Assembly (NCBI RefSeq): GCF_030812335.1
Contig: NZ_JAUSSN010000014.1
Coordinates: 1 to 64,000, forward strand
Source: Pseudarthrobacter oxydans
GTDB taxonomy: Bacteria; Actinomycetota; Actinomycetes; Actinomycetales; Micrococcaceae
Direction: 5' to 3'
Length of the DNA: 64,000 nucleotides
The notes beneath the pieces are model-generated. The model was given only the letters and a program-made list of their open reading frames with translations, did no database searches and was not told where the DNA came from. Positions 1-8,055 of this stretch are shown here, piece after piece (the first letter of the stretch is position 1; every line of letters starts with the position of its first letter). The position numbers were made by a program, and so were the translations under genes.

Positions 1-480
1 CGACGTCGTCACGCACGGCAGTCTTTTGGCCCCGTTGGTGCCACACTCCCCCGGAATCCCGGCCCTCCGGCGTCGAGGTCGGGCCGAAACCCTGCCCTGC
101 GTGACGCGTGGGCGTGTCGCAGGATGCGCGGCCCGTGGCCCGCCGGGCGTGACGCGCGGGCGCGCGGGCAGGACGCCCGGCCCGCGGCGTGGGTCCGCCG
201 GCAGCAGGGCCGACCGGAGCTGTACAGGCCAACACGGCACAGCAGCGCCCGACGTCGTCACGCACGGCAGTCTTTTGGCCCCGCTCGAGCCGCACTCCCC
301 CGGAATCCCGGCCCTCCGGCGTCGAGGTCGGGCCGAAACCCTGCCCTGCGTGACGCGTGACGCTCGGCCTGTGGCACTCAGGGCGTGACGCGTGATGCGC
401 GGCCCGTTGTCGTGACGCGTGCAGCGCGGGCGCGCCGGCGGGACGCGCGGCCCGTGGCACCAAGCCGGCGGGGAACCCGG
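1..480. repeat. 110 bp direct repeat in GC-rich non-coding DNA
   Basis: Bases 1-110 recur at 250-359 with about four mismatches (all between the 35th and 43rd base of the unit), a period of 249 bp. A shorter motif, CGTGACGCG, recurs at about 100, 150, 349, 384 and 411, mostly followed by a GCGGCCCGTGG-like block. Open frames cross the repeat, but they have no plausible start signal and no recognisable protein, so I regard it as intergenic. The region lies downstream of the S10 cluster terminator. Its function is unknown. Confidence 0.75.
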
Positions 481-506
481 CGCCGCGACTCCCCCGCCAA
501 CGGAGA

Positions 507-536
507 AACCCCCGCTCCCAGAAGGGAACGGGGGTT
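507..536 (-). terminator. Intrinsic terminator of the S10 operon
   Basis: AACCCCCGCTCCC (507-519) pairs with GGGAACGGGGGTT (524-536) with one mismatch around a 4-nt loop. It begins 25 nt past the rpsQ stop codon on the minus strand. The T-run after the stem is poor, as is common for actinobacterial hairpin terminators. Confidence 0.7.
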
Positions 537-560
537 GCTCTGACAGCCAGGCTGCAGGTG

Positions 561-869
561 TTACTTGGCCTTCTCGAGGATCTCCACCAGACGCCACCGC
601 TTGGTAGCGGAGAGCGGGCGGGTCTCGGCGAGGAGAACGAGGTCGCCGATGCCGGCGCTGTTCTCTTCGTCGTGAGCCTTGATCTTCGTGTTGCGGCGAA
701 GGACCTTGCCGTAGAGGGCGTGCTTCACACGGTCCTCGACCTGGACAACGATGGTCTTTTCCATCTTGTCCGAGACCACAAAGCCGCGCTTCGTCTTACG
801 GTAACCGCGCTCGTCAGCCGTAGCTGCGCCGGAAACAGTTTCCGTCACGTTTTCGTCCTTTTCACTCAC
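561..869 (-). CDS. rpsQ: 30S ribosomal protein S17
   Basis: This 102-residue protein is the primary rRNA-binding S17 of the small subunit. The core around residues 20-95 has the family pattern, including KTIVVQVEDRVKH and the C-terminal GDLVLLAETRPLSATKRW block. The first 18 residues are an extra acidic/polar extension often seen in actinobacteria. Translation appears to start at GTG in a GTGA overlap with the rpmC stop codon, so the two are translationally coupled. It is the last gene of the S10 operon; a hairpin terminator follows at once and the spc-operon gene rplN is not present in this window. Confidence 0.97.
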   Translation of the reverse strand: MSEKDENVTETVSGAATADERGYRKTKRGFVVSDKMEKTIVVQVEDRVKHALYGKVLRRNTKIKAHDEENSAGIGDLVLLAETRPLSATKRWRLVEILEKAK

Positions 870-1195
870 TTGGAGTCCTCCTCGGTCTCAACCGTTTCAG
901 CCTTGTCGGCCTTCTTGGTTGCAGCCTTCTTGGACTTCTTTTCTTCCTTGGCTTCCACAACCGGTGCGGCAACCTCGGCACGAATGCCCAGCTCGCGCTC
1001 ACGGAGAACGGTGTAGATGCGTGCGATGTCCTTCTTTACCGCGCGCAGTCGACCGTGGTTCTCCAGCTGACCGGTGGCGGACTGGAAACGCAGGTTGAAC
1101 AGCTCTTCCTTGGCCTTACGGAGTTCCTCAACGAGTCGCTCGTTGTCGAAACCGTCCAGCTGTGCGGATGCAAGTTCCTTGGATCCTACTGACAT
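866..1195 (-). CDS. rpmC: 50S ribosomal protein L29 with extended C-terminal tail
   Basis: Residues 1-70 form the two-helix L29 fold that sits at the exit tunnel, with the conserved KKDIARIYTVLRERE stretch. At 109 residues it is about 40 longer than the usual 60-70 residues. The extra C-terminus (about 72-109) is Ala/Lys/Glu-rich, first basic (KEEKKSKKAATKKADK) and then acidic. The start is ATG, with rplP ending 2 bp upstream. The tail lacks any domain I recognise; such tails occur in related actinobacteria. Confidence 0.97.
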   Translation of the reverse strand: MSVGSKELASAQLDGFDNERLVEELRKAKEELFNLRFQSATGQLENHGRLRAVKKDIARIYTVLRERELGIRAEVAAPVVEAKEEKKSKKAATKKADKAETVETEEDSK

Positions 1196-1197
1196 TT

Positions 1198-1614
1198 CTA
1201 TTCACCACCTTCGCGACGCAGAATGCGTGCCTTCAACGGGAGTTTGTGGATCGCCAGGCGCAATGCCTCGCGGGCCGTTTCTTCATCGACACCTGAGATC
1301 TCGAAGAGAACCCGGCCCGGCTTGACGTTTGAGACCCACCATTCCGGAGAACCCTTACCGGAACCCATACGGGTTTCGGCAGGCTTCTTCGTCAGCGGAC
1401 GGTCCGGGTAGATGTTGATCCAGACCTTTCCGCCACGCTTGATGTGGCGGGTCATCGCGATACGGGCAGACTCGATCTGACGGTTCGTGACGTATGCCGG
1501 GCTCAGAGCCTGGATACCCCACTCACCGAAGGAGACCTTGGTGCCGCCCGTAGCAGCGCCGGAACGACCCGGGTGGTGCTGCTTACGGTGCTTGACTCGA
1601 CGTGGGATAAGCAT
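1198..1614 (-). CDS. rplP: 50S ribosomal protein L16
   Basis: This 138-residue protein is L16 of the large subunit, which helps shape the A-site and the peptidyl-transferase neighbourhood. Its full-length family pattern begins MLIPRRVKHRKQHHPGR and includes the central RGGKVWINIYPDRPLTKKP block and GSGKGSPEWWV. The ATG abuts the rpsC stop codon directly, so it is read as part of the S10 operon by coupled translation. Nothing in it is unusual. Confidence 0.98.
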   Translation of the reverse strand: MLIPRRVKHRKQHHPGRSGAATGGTKVSFGEWGIQALSPAYVTNRQIESARIAMTRHIKRGGKVWINIYPDRPLTKKPAETRMGSGKGSPEWWVSNVKPGRVLFEISGVDEETAREALRLAIHKLPLKARILRREGGE

Positions 1615-2448
1615 TTAAGCCTGTCCTCCTTCTACTGCCGGTGCAGCTGCTTCAACCACCGGAGCTTCGGCAGCAGCGGGTGCAGCCTCGGCCGGGCGGT
1701 CAGTGCGACGACGGCGGTCACCACGGTCAGCGCCACCCGGGCGGCCCGGGCGGTCGCTGGCACCACGGCCGCGGGACGGAGCAGCAGCTGCCTGCTGAGC
1801 CAGTTCCTTGGCGGTGACGTCACCCTTGTAGATCCAGACCTTCACGCCGATGCGGCCGAAGGTGGTCTTGGCCTCGTAGAAGCCGTAGTCGATGTTCGCG
1901 CGGAGGGTGTGCAGGGGCACACGGCCTTCGCGGTAGAACTCCGAGCGGGACATTTCTGCGCCGCCCAGTCGACCCGAGCAAGCGATACGGATGCCCTTGG
2001 CACCTGCACGCTGTGCGGACTGCATGGCCTTCTTCATCGCACGGCGGAACGCCACGCGGGAAGTCAGCTGCTCAGCAACGCCCTGGGCAACAAGCTGTGC
2101 TTCCATCTCGGGGTTCTTGACCTCGAGGATGTTCAGCTGGACCTGCTTGCCCGTGAGCTTTTCGAGCTCGCCGCGGATGCGGTCTGCTTCTGCACCGCGG
2201 CGGCCGATAACGATGCCCGGACGTGCCGTGTGGATATCCACACGGACACGGTCGCGGGTGCGCTCGATTTCGACCTTGGCGATACCGGCGCGCTCCATGC
2301 CCGTGGACATGAGCTGGCGGATACGGATGTCTTCGCGAACGAAGTCCTTGTACCGCTGACCGGGCTTGGTGCTGTCAGCAAACCAGTGCGATACGTGATC
2401 GGTGGTGATGCCGAGTCGGAACCCGTGCGGGTTAACTTTCTGTCCCAC
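1615..2448 (-). CDS. rpsC: 30S ribosomal protein S3 with long Arg/Ala tail
   Basis: This is S3 of the small-subunit head, lining the mRNA entry channel. Residues 1-210 contain the N-terminal MGQKVNPHGFRLG motif, the type-2 KH domain with GIVIGRRGAEADRIR, and the C-terminal S3 domain. The last 60-65 residues are a disordered tail, first Arg/Gly/Asp-rich and then Ala/Glu/Pro-rich, longer than in Escherichia coli (277 residues against about 233). The start is GTG, directly after the rplV stop codon. Confidence 0.97.
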   Translation of the reverse strand: MGQKVNPHGFRLGITTDHVSHWFADSTKPGQRYKDFVREDIRIRQLMSTGMERAGIAKVEIERTRDRVRVDIHTARPGIVIGRRGAEADRIRGELEKLTGKQVQLNILEVKNPEMEAQLVAQGVAEQLTSRVAFRRAMKKAMQSAQRAGAKGIRIACSGRLGGAEMSRSEFYREGRVPLHTLRANIDYGFYEAKTTFGRIGVKVWIYKGDVTAKELAQQAAAAPSRGRGASDRPGRPGGADRGDRRRRTDRPAEAAPAAAEAPVVEAAAPAVEGGQA

Positions 2449-2814
2449 TTAGCGAGCCTCCTCTTTCTCCGGGGTAGCGACTACCACGGTGATGTGGCTC
2501 GTGCGCTTCTTGATCTGAAATGCACGACCCTGGGCTCGCGGCTGGAACCGCTTCATGGTCGGGCCTTCATCAACATACATTTCGCTGATGATGAGGTCAC
2601 CCTCGTCAAACGCCACGCCGTCGCGGTCCGCGAGGACCCGGGCGTTGGAGATTGCCGACTGAACTACCTTGAATACCGGCTCTGAAGCTGCCTGCGGGGC
2701 AAACTTCAGAATTGCCAGAGCCTCATTCGCTTGCTTACCACGAACAAGGTTGACGACGCGCCGGGCCTTCATAGGCGTTACGCGGATGTGACGCGCAATT
2801 GCCTTGGCTTCCAT
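2449..2814 (-). CDS. rplV: 50S ribosomal protein L22
   Basis: This 121-residue L22 lines the nascent-chain exit tunnel with a long beta-hairpin. It begins MEAKAIARHIRVTPMKARRV, and the C-terminal segment GPTMKRFQPRAQGRAFQIKKRTSHI is the tunnel hairpin that carries macrolide-resistance mutations in other bacteria; here it looks wild type. It sits between rpsS (38 nt upstream) and rpsC (adjacent) in the S10 operon. Confidence 0.98.
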   Translation of the reverse strand: MEAKAIARHIRVTPMKARRVVNLVRGKQANEALAILKFAPQAASEPVFKVVQSAISNARVLADRDGVAFDEGDLIISEMYVDEGPTMKRFQPRAQGRAFQIKKRTSHITVVVATPEKEEAR

Positions 2815-2852
2815 TGCTTTCCTTCTCTCGTCTTTGACGTAAGTGCAGGCGC

Positions 2853-3134
2853 CTAGCGGCGCTTGCCCTTACGGTCGTCCTTGACATGGCCGCGGAATGT
2901 CCGCGTGGGAGCGAATTCGCCGAGCTTGTGCCCGACCATCGACTCAGTGACAAACACGGGGATGTGCTTGCGTCCGTCGTGTACGGCGATCGTGTGGCCG
3001 AGCATGTCGGGGACGATCATCGAGCGGCGGGACCAGGTCTTGATGACGTTCTTGGTGCCCTTTTCGTTTTCCCTGGCTACCTTTACAAAGAGGTGCTGGT
3101 CAACGAAAGGACCTTTTTTCAGGCTGCGTGGCAT
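2853..3134 (-). CDS. rpsS: 30S ribosomal protein S19
   Basis: This 93-residue S19 binds 16S rRNA in the head together with S13. It starts MPRSLKKGPFVDQHLF and has the family signature region GHTIAVHDGRKHIPVFVTE followed by HKLGEFAPTRTF. Its length is standard. It is part of the S10 operon, with rplB 12 nt upstream. Confidence 0.98.
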   Translation of the reverse strand: MPRSLKKGPFVDQHLFVKVARENEKGTKNVIKTWSRRSMIVPDMLGHTIAVHDGRKHIPVFVTESMVGHKLGEFAPTRTFRGHVKDDRKGKRR

Positions 3135-3146
3135 GTGTCCAGGCTC

Positions 3147-3986
3147 CTATCGCTTGTTCTTGCCAGTACGACGGCGACGAACAATAAGCTTGTCGCTCTC
3201 TTTGTTGGGACGGCGGGTGCGGCCTTCGCGCTTACCGTTCGGGTTGACGGGGTGACGTCCACCGGACGTCTTACCCTCGCCACCACCGTGGGGGTGGTCA
3301 ACCGGGTTCATGGCGACACCACGGACGGTCGGGCGAACGCCCTTCCAGCGCATACGGCCGGCCTTACCCCAGTTGATGTTCGACTGCTCGGCGTTGCCGA
3401 CCTCGCCGACGGTTGCGCGGCAGCGCACGTCAACGTTGCGGATTTCGCCGGAAGGCAGACGCAGCTGGGCGAAACGGCCTTCCTTAGCAACGAGCTGGAT
3501 CGATGCGCCGGCGGAGCGGCCCATCTTGGCGCCGCCACCCGGACGCAGTTCGACTGCGTGGATTACGGTACCGACCGGGATGTTGCGCAGCGGGAGGTTG
3601 TTGCCGGGCTTGATGTCAGCGTCGGCACCTGCCTCTACGGTGTCACCCTGGGACAGCTTGTTCGGGGCAATGATGTACCGCTTGGTGCCATCAATGTAGT
3701 GCAGGAGTGCGATGCGAGCCGTGCGGTTCGGATCGTACTCGATCTCGGCAACGCGGGCGTTGACGCCGTCTTTGTCGTGGCGACGGAAGTCGATCAGACG
3801 GTACTGGCGCTTGTGGCCACCACCCTTGTGACGGGTCGTGATCTTACCGGTGTTGTTACGGCCACCCTTTTTCGGGAGGGGACGTACCAACGACTTTTCC
3901 GGCGTCGACCGCGTGATTTCAGTGAAGTCCGCTACGCTCGAGCCGCGACGGCCCGGGGTAGTCGGCTTATATTTACGGATTCCCAT
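3147..3986 (-). CDS. rplB: 50S ribosomal protein L2
   Basis: This 279-residue L2 is required for subunit association and peptidyl-transferase activity. The N-terminal OB-like RNA-binding domain (about residues 40-120, with RHKGGGHKRQYRLIDFRR) is followed by the SH3-like domain and the conserved GVAMNPVDHPHGGGEGKT loop near the C-terminus, whose His is functionally essential in homologues. The start MGIRKYKPTTPGRRG is the universal one. It lies between rplW and rpsS. Confidence 0.98.
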   Translation of the reverse strand: MGIRKYKPTTPGRRGSSVADFTEITRSTPEKSLVRPLPKKGGRNNTGKITTRHKGGGHKRQYRLIDFRRHDKDGVNARVAEIEYDPNRTARIALLHYIDGTKRYIIAPNKLSQGDTVEAGADADIKPGNNLPLRNIPVGTVIHAVELRPGGGAKMGRSAGASIQLVAKEGRFAQLRLPSGEIRNVDVRCRATVGEVGNAEQSNINWGKAGRMRWKGVRPTVRGVAMNPVDHPHGGGEGKTSGGRHPVNPNGKREGRTRRPNKESDKLIVRRRRTGKNKR

Positions 3987-4016
3987 AATTTAATTTCCTC
4001 GTTAAAGTGGTCTCCG

Positions 4017-4322
4017 CTACGAGAGCGGACCGCCGAAGATGTCGATCGTGCCTTCTTTGAGGCTCACAATTGCACGCTTGGTGTTCTTGCGGGTACCCCA
4101 TCCGAATTTGGTCCGCTTGCGCTTACCGGCACGGTTGATGGTGTTGATCGAGTCGACCTTGACGGAGAAGATTTTCTCCACGGCCAGCTTGATCTCGGTC
4201 TTGTTCGAGCGGGGGTCCACCAGGAAGGTGTACTTTCCCTCATCGATCAGGCCGTAGCTCTTTTCCGAGACGACGGGTGCAAGCACGACGTCGCGCGGGT
4301 CTTTGATGGTGGCTGCACTCAC
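4017..4322 (-). CDS. rplW: 50S ribosomal protein L23
   Basis: This 101-residue L23 sits at the exit tunnel, where trigger factor and SRP dock. It contains the PVVSEKSYGLIDEGKYTFLV N-terminal segment and the C-terminal KRAIVSLKEGTIDIF end typical of the family. The GTG start overlaps the rplD stop codon (GTGA), so translation is coupled. Length is normal. Confidence 0.97.
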   Translation of the reverse strand: MSAATIKDPRDVVLAPVVSEKSYGLIDEGKYTFLVDPRSNKTEIKLAVEKIFSVKVDSINTINRAGKRKRTKFGWGTRKNTKRAIVSLKEGTIDIFGGPLS

Positions 4323-4942
4323 TTGGCATCCTCCTCGTTCTTTGCCACTGCCTTGGAAGCAACGAATGCTTCGTAGGCAGCCTTGGTGAAGACAACGTCA
4401 TCGGAGACGAGAACGTCGTAGGTGTTCAGCTGGTCTGCGTACAGAACGTGAACATCCGTGAGGTTGCGCACGGAGAGTGCAGCAACATCGTTGGCGCGCT
4501 CGATGACAACGAGCAGGTTCTTACGCTCGGAGACATCCCGCAGGGTAGCCAGTGCGGCGCTGGAGGACGGCTTGGTGCCGGGAACCAGTTCAGCAACAAC
4601 GTGGATGCGGCCGTTACGGGCGCGGTCAGAGAGAGCGCCGCGCAGGGCAGCAGCAATCATCTTCTTGGGGGTGCGCTGGCTGTAGTCACGCGGCGTGGGG
4701 CCGTGGACAACGCCACCACCGGTCATGTGAGGAGCACGGATTGAACCCTGACGGGCGCGGCCGGTGCCCTTCTGCTTGAACGGCTTGCGACCTGCACCGG
4801 AAACCTCGGCGCGGGTCTTGGTCTTGTGGGTACCCTGGCGAGCAGCAGCGAGCTGGGCAACGACGACCTGGTGCATCAGCGGCACGTTGGTCTGTACGTC
4901 GAAGATCTCTGCAGGCAGGTCAACCTTGACAGTGCTAGTCAT
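4319..4942 (-). CDS. rplD: 50S ribosomal protein L4
   Basis: This 207-residue L4 has a globular domain and a long loop that reaches into the exit tunnel. The loop region KTRAEVSGAGRKPFKQKGTG followed by RARQGSIRAPHMTGGGVVHG is clearly visible at about residues 42-82. In E. coli L4 also represses its own S10 operon; whether it does so here cannot be read from the sequence. It lies 4 nt after rplC and overlaps rplW. Confidence 0.97.
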   Translation of the reverse strand: MTSTVKVDLPAEIFDVQTNVPLMHQVVVAQLAAARQGTHKTKTRAEVSGAGRKPFKQKGTGRARQGSIRAPHMTGGGVVHGPTPRDYSQRTPKKMIAAALRGALSDRARNGRIHVVAELVPGTKPSSSAALATLRDVSERKNLLVVIERANDVAALSVRNLTDVHVLYADQLNTYDVLVSDDVVFTKAAYEAFVASKAVAKNEEDAK

Positions 4943-4946
4943 TGAA

Positions 4947-5597
4947 CTAGGCTCCCTTCACGGCGGTGCGTACGAGTACGACCTGGCCGCGGGCGCCGGG
5001 GACGGCGCCCTTGATCAGGAGCAGCGACTTCTCGACGTCAACCGCGTGGACCGTGAGGTTCAGCGTGGTGTGACGAACGGCGCCCATGCGGCCGGCCATT
5101 TTCATGCCCTTGAAGACGCGGCTCGGGGTGGATGCGCCACCGATTGAACCGGGCTTACGGTGGTTCTTGTGGGCACCGTGGGAAGCTCCAACGCCGTGGA
5201 AGCCGTGACGCTTCATAACACCGGCGAAGCCCTTACCCTTGGTGGTGCCAACGACGTCGATCTTCTGGCCGGCTTCGAAGAGCTCTACGGAGAGCTCCTG
5301 GCCCAGCTCGTAAGAGTCAGCATCTGCAGTGCGCAGTTCGACGACGTGACGGCGAGGCGTGACGCCTGCCTTTTCAAAGTGACCAGCCAGCGGCTTGGTG
5401 ACCTTGCGGGGATCGATCTGGCCGTAGCCGATCTGAACGGCGACATAGCCATCAGTGTCTGCGTTGCGCAGCTGCGTGATGACGTTCGAGTCAGCCTGGA
5501 CCACAGTGACGGGGATGAGCTTGTTGTTCTCGTCCCAGACCTGGGTCATGCCGAGCTTCGTGCCCAGCAGGCCCTTTACGTTACGGGTTGCGGTCAT
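4947..5597 (-). CDS. rplC: 50S ribosomal protein L3
   Basis: This 216-residue L3 is an early assembly protein whose long loop approaches the peptidyl-transferase centre. It contains GLLGTKLGMTQVWDE near the N-terminus and the loop block KGKGFAGVMKRHGFHGVGAS followed by HGAHKNHRKPGSIG. It is the second gene of the S10 operon, 17 nt downstream of rpsJ. Confidence 0.98.
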   Translation of the reverse strand: MTATRNVKGLLGTKLGMTQVWDENNKLIPVTVVQADSNVITQLRNADTDGYVAVQIGYGQIDPRKVTKPLAGHFEKAGVTPRRHVVELRTADADSYELGQELSVELFEAGQKIDVVGTTKGKGFAGVMKRHGFHGVGASHGAHKNHRKPGSIGGASTPSRVFKGMKMAGRMGAVRHTTLNLTVHAVDVEKSLLLIKGAVPGARGQVVLVRTAVKGA

Positions 5598-5614
5598 AGT
5601 TTCTCAGCACCTCC

Positions 5615-5923
5615 CTACAGCTTGATTTCGATGTTCACGTCGGCCGGCAGGTCGAGACGCATAAGCGAATCAACAGCCTTCGGCGTGGGGTCGATGATGT
5701 CGATCAGACGCTTGTGAGTACGCATTTCGAAGTGCTCACGGCTGTCCTTGTACTTGTGCGGAGAGCGGATGACGCAGTAGATGTTCTTCTCCGTCGGCAG
5801 CGGCACAGGGCCTACTACCGTGGCGCCTGCGCGCGTGACCGTCTCAACGATCTTCCGTGCTGAAGAGTCAATGACCTCGTGGTCGTATGACTTCAGCCGG
5901 ATGCGGATTTTTTGTCCCGCCAT
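5615..5923 (-). CDS. rpsJ: 30S ribosomal protein S10 / NusE
   Basis: This 102-residue S10 (also the NusE antitermination partner of NusB and NusG) starts MAGQKIRIRLKSYDHEVID. The S10 signature IYCVIRSPHKYKDSREHFEMRTHKR lies in the middle (about residues 45-70). An in-frame ATG 66 nt upstream exists, but it lacks a ribosome-binding site and the upstream residues do not fit the family. It is the first gene of the S10 operon; the promoter must lie in the 460 bp shared with the divergent GH1 gene. Confidence 0.97.
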   Translation of the reverse strand: MAGQKIRIRLKSYDHEVIDSSARKIVETVTRAGATVVGPVPLPTEKNIYCVIRSPHKYKDSREHFEMRTHKRLIDIIDPTPKAVDSLMRLDLPADVNIEIKL

Positions 5924-6385
5924 GTCGCCTGACTCTCTTTCGTTAGTGCTGCTCCAGTGAGGGCTGCTCTGTTTACTTGCGTGTTGCATGTGGCTGCCGA
6001 AGCAATTGAAGTCGTAACTACCACCCGCCGCACAAGCTGAATCCGGATAAATCCGGGTTCCTCAACCTGCCGACGTAACCGACCCCCGCGGTCGGGCGTG
6101 TCGCGCTTTTTCACGCGACTCGACCGCAATTCCTTGGGGCGTGGGTTATGTTTGGTCTCCTACTTGGACCCTGACACCCGGCATTATCCGGATCGGGACG
6201 CGAAAGAGCGCTTGAACAACTCATCTAGTATGCCGGAATTGCCGGGCAGAAGCGAATCGGCGGCCGGGTGGGGTGGGGCATTCGCCGGCCGGCCGCCGGG
6301 CTTGTCACGCCCTTTCGGAACGGACGACGGCGGGACAGGACGTCCGCCCGTTGCCTTCGGCGGGCACCGTGGGGATGATGGGGGC
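5924..6385. other. Divergent intergenic region, S10 operon leader/promoter side
   Basis: These 462 bp separate rpsJ (minus) from the GH1 gene (plus). They are less GC-rich than the flanking genes and must contain the S10 operon promoter, but I could not settle on a -35/-10 pair with good spacing. A small palindrome CCGGAT-AA-ATCCGG lies at 6043-6056. CCGACC/GGTCGG (about 6079-6096) could form a short hairpin followed by TTTTT on the plus strand. No RNA family recognised. Confidence 0.4.
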
Positions 6386-7813
6386 ATGACTGTGCAGGAT
6401 TCCGTAGCAGTTCAGGCCCTTGCCGCGCGCCTGCGCCCCGATTTCCAGCTGGGAGTTGCCTCGGCCGCTTTCCAGATTGAAGGCTCCCTCGCGGCCGGCG
6501 GCCGCGGACCCTCCGGCTGGGACGCGTTCGTCGAAAAGCCCGGCACCATCCGGGACGGCCACTCCCCCGCCATCGCCTGCGACCACTACAACCGCACCGC
6601 GGAAGACGTCGAACTGATGCGCACGCTCGGCATCGACTCCTACCGTTTCTCCCTCTCCTGGCCCCGGATCCAGCCGGACGGGACCGGTCCGTTCAACAGC
6701 GCGGGGCTCGACTTCTACGACCGGCTCATCGACCAGCTGCTGGAAGCCGGCATCTCCCCCATGGCCACCCTGTACCACTGGGACACCCCGCTGCCGCTGG
6801 AACACCGCGGCGGCTGGCTGCGGCGGTCCACCGCAGAACGCTTCGCCGAGTACAGCGCGGCGGCCGGCCGCCGCTTCGGTGACCGGGTCGCACAGTGGGT
6901 GACGCTTAACGAACCGGTCTCGGTCACGCTCAACGGCTATGCCCTCGGGCTCCACGCCCCGGGCCACGACCTGCTCTTCGATGCCCTGCCCGCCGTGCAC
7001 CACCAGCTCCTGGGGCACGGCCTGGCCGTGCAGGCGCTGCGCGCGGAGGGGGTCACCGGCGCCGTTGGCGTCACCAACCTGCACTCCCCCGTCCGGCCCG
7101 CGTCCCGGTCGGTGACGGACCGCTTCCTGGCCAACATCTTCGACCTGGTCCTGAACCGGGTCTATGCGGATCCGATCCTCCTGGGCAGCTACCCGAAGGT
7201 GCCGCTCATCGCCAAGCCGTGGTTCCGTTCGATGGGGAAGATCTCCGACGCCGACCTGCGGGCCATCCACCAGCCCCTCGATTTCTACGGGCTGAACTAT
7301 TACTACCCCGTGAAGGTCGCGACCGGCCGCGGCGCGGGCGAGAGCCCCGCGGGCACCGCGGACGCGATGCTGAAGATGCCTTTCCATATGGCGGCGTTCC
7401 CGGAATACGCGAAAACGGGCTTCGGCTGGCCGGTGGCACCGGACCACCTGGGCCCGCTGCTGCGCGAGCTGAAGGACAGGTACGGTGCGGCGCTGCCTCC
7501 GCTGTACATCACCGAAAGCGGGGCCAGCTTCCCCGAGCCCGAGCACGTGTCGGGCCCCATCCCGGATACGGACCGGATCAGCTACATCGCATCCCACCTG
7601 GGGCATGCCGTGGATGCCACCGCGCCGGGCGGCATCGCCGAGGACGTTGAACTGCTGGGCTATTACGTCTGGACCCTGATGGACAACTTCGAGTGGGCGG
7701 CCGGGTACTCACAGCGCTTCGGGCTGGTCCACGTCGATTTCGACACCCAGGAACGCACGCCCAAGGATTCGTATTACTGGTACCAGGCACTCAGCCGGGC
7801 CCGCAAGCCCTGA
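6386..7813 (+). CDS. Glycoside hydrolase family 1, probable beta-glucosidase
   Basis: This 475-residue GH1 enzyme probably hydrolyses aryl- or cello-oligosaccharide beta-glucosides by the retaining mechanism. The acid/base glutamate is E176 in TLNEP and the nucleophile is E377 in YITESG; the substrate-site motifs FQIEGS (29-34), the HYNR/RFSLSW region and the C-terminal WTLMDNFEWAAGY are present. No signal peptide is seen, so it should be cytoplasmic. The start at 6386 follows a GGGGAT/GGGGG sequence; longer upstream frames lack family residues. It is a single gene placed between two ribosomal clusters, divergent from rpsJ, with no sugar transporter or LacI regulator next to it. The exact glycoside substrate is inferred only to family level. 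Confidence 0.93.
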   Translation: MTVQDSVAVQALAARLRPDFQLGVASAAFQIEGSLAAGGRGPSGWDAFVEKPGTIRDGHSPAIACDHYNRTAEDVELMRTLGIDSYRFSLSWPRIQPDGTGPFNSAGLDFYDRLIDQLLEAGISPMATLYHWDTPLPLEHRGGWLRRSTAERFAEYSAAAGRRFGDRVAQWVTLNEPVSVTLNGYALGLHAPGHDLLFDALPAVHHQLLGHGLAVQALRAEGVTGAVGVTNLHSPVRPASRSVTDRFLANIFDLVLNRVYADPILLGSYPKVPLIAKPWFRSMGKISDADLRAIHQPLDFYGLNYYYPVKVATGRGAGESPAGTADAMLKMPFHMAAFPEYAKTGFGWPVAPDHLGPLLRELKDRYGAALPPLYITESGASFPEPEHVSGPIPDTDRISYIASHLGHAVDATAPGGIAEDVELLGYYVWTLMDNFEWAAGYSQRFGLVHVDFDTQERTPKDSYYWYQALSRARKP

Positions 7814-7882
7814 GCCGGCAGGAGCCGCCGGCGCCGGGCCGGCAGTGGCCCGGCCGCCTGTTCAGCCCTGTACGCTTGTGCG

Positions 7883-8008
7883 CTATTTGTCCCGGTTGGC
7901 CCGGTTGATGCGCTTGGCCCGTTCAATCTCGTTGCGGAAGTGCTTCTTGGCCCAAAAGACAGCGGCGACGACGGCAACGGCCACCAACAGGAAAATTAAC
8001 CAGCTCAC
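7883..8008 (-). CDS. Small single-helix membrane peptide, 41 aa
   Basis: A 41-codon frame starts at GTG (8008) with the purine-rich AAGGGAG sequence 6-12 nt upstream and ends TAG at 7883. The product begins MSWLIFLLVAVAVVAAVFW, a membrane helix, followed by a strongly basic tail (KKHFRNEIERAKRINRANRDK). The third codon positions are GC-rich, as expected for real coding DNA here. It lies 47 bp beyond the stop codon of the giant membrane protein, on the same strand. No function recognised. Confidence 0.65.
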   Translation of the reverse strand: MSWLIFLLVAVAVVAAVFWAKKHFRNEIERAKRINRANRDK

Positions 8009-8055
8009 GGTGAGCTCCCTTCGTTGGGAGCAACGATATCAGCGCCCGGCCCCCG

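Noticed and set aside
1..480. CRISPR array
   Set aside because: The repeat units are too long (110 bp), only two copies exist and there are no regularly spaced short repeats or cas genes.
1444..2685. Long open frame on the plus strand opposite rplP-rpsC-rplV
   Set aside because: It lies entirely opposite conserved ribosomal genes and reflects GC-rich third positions; its product has no family resemblance and there is no ribosome-binding site.
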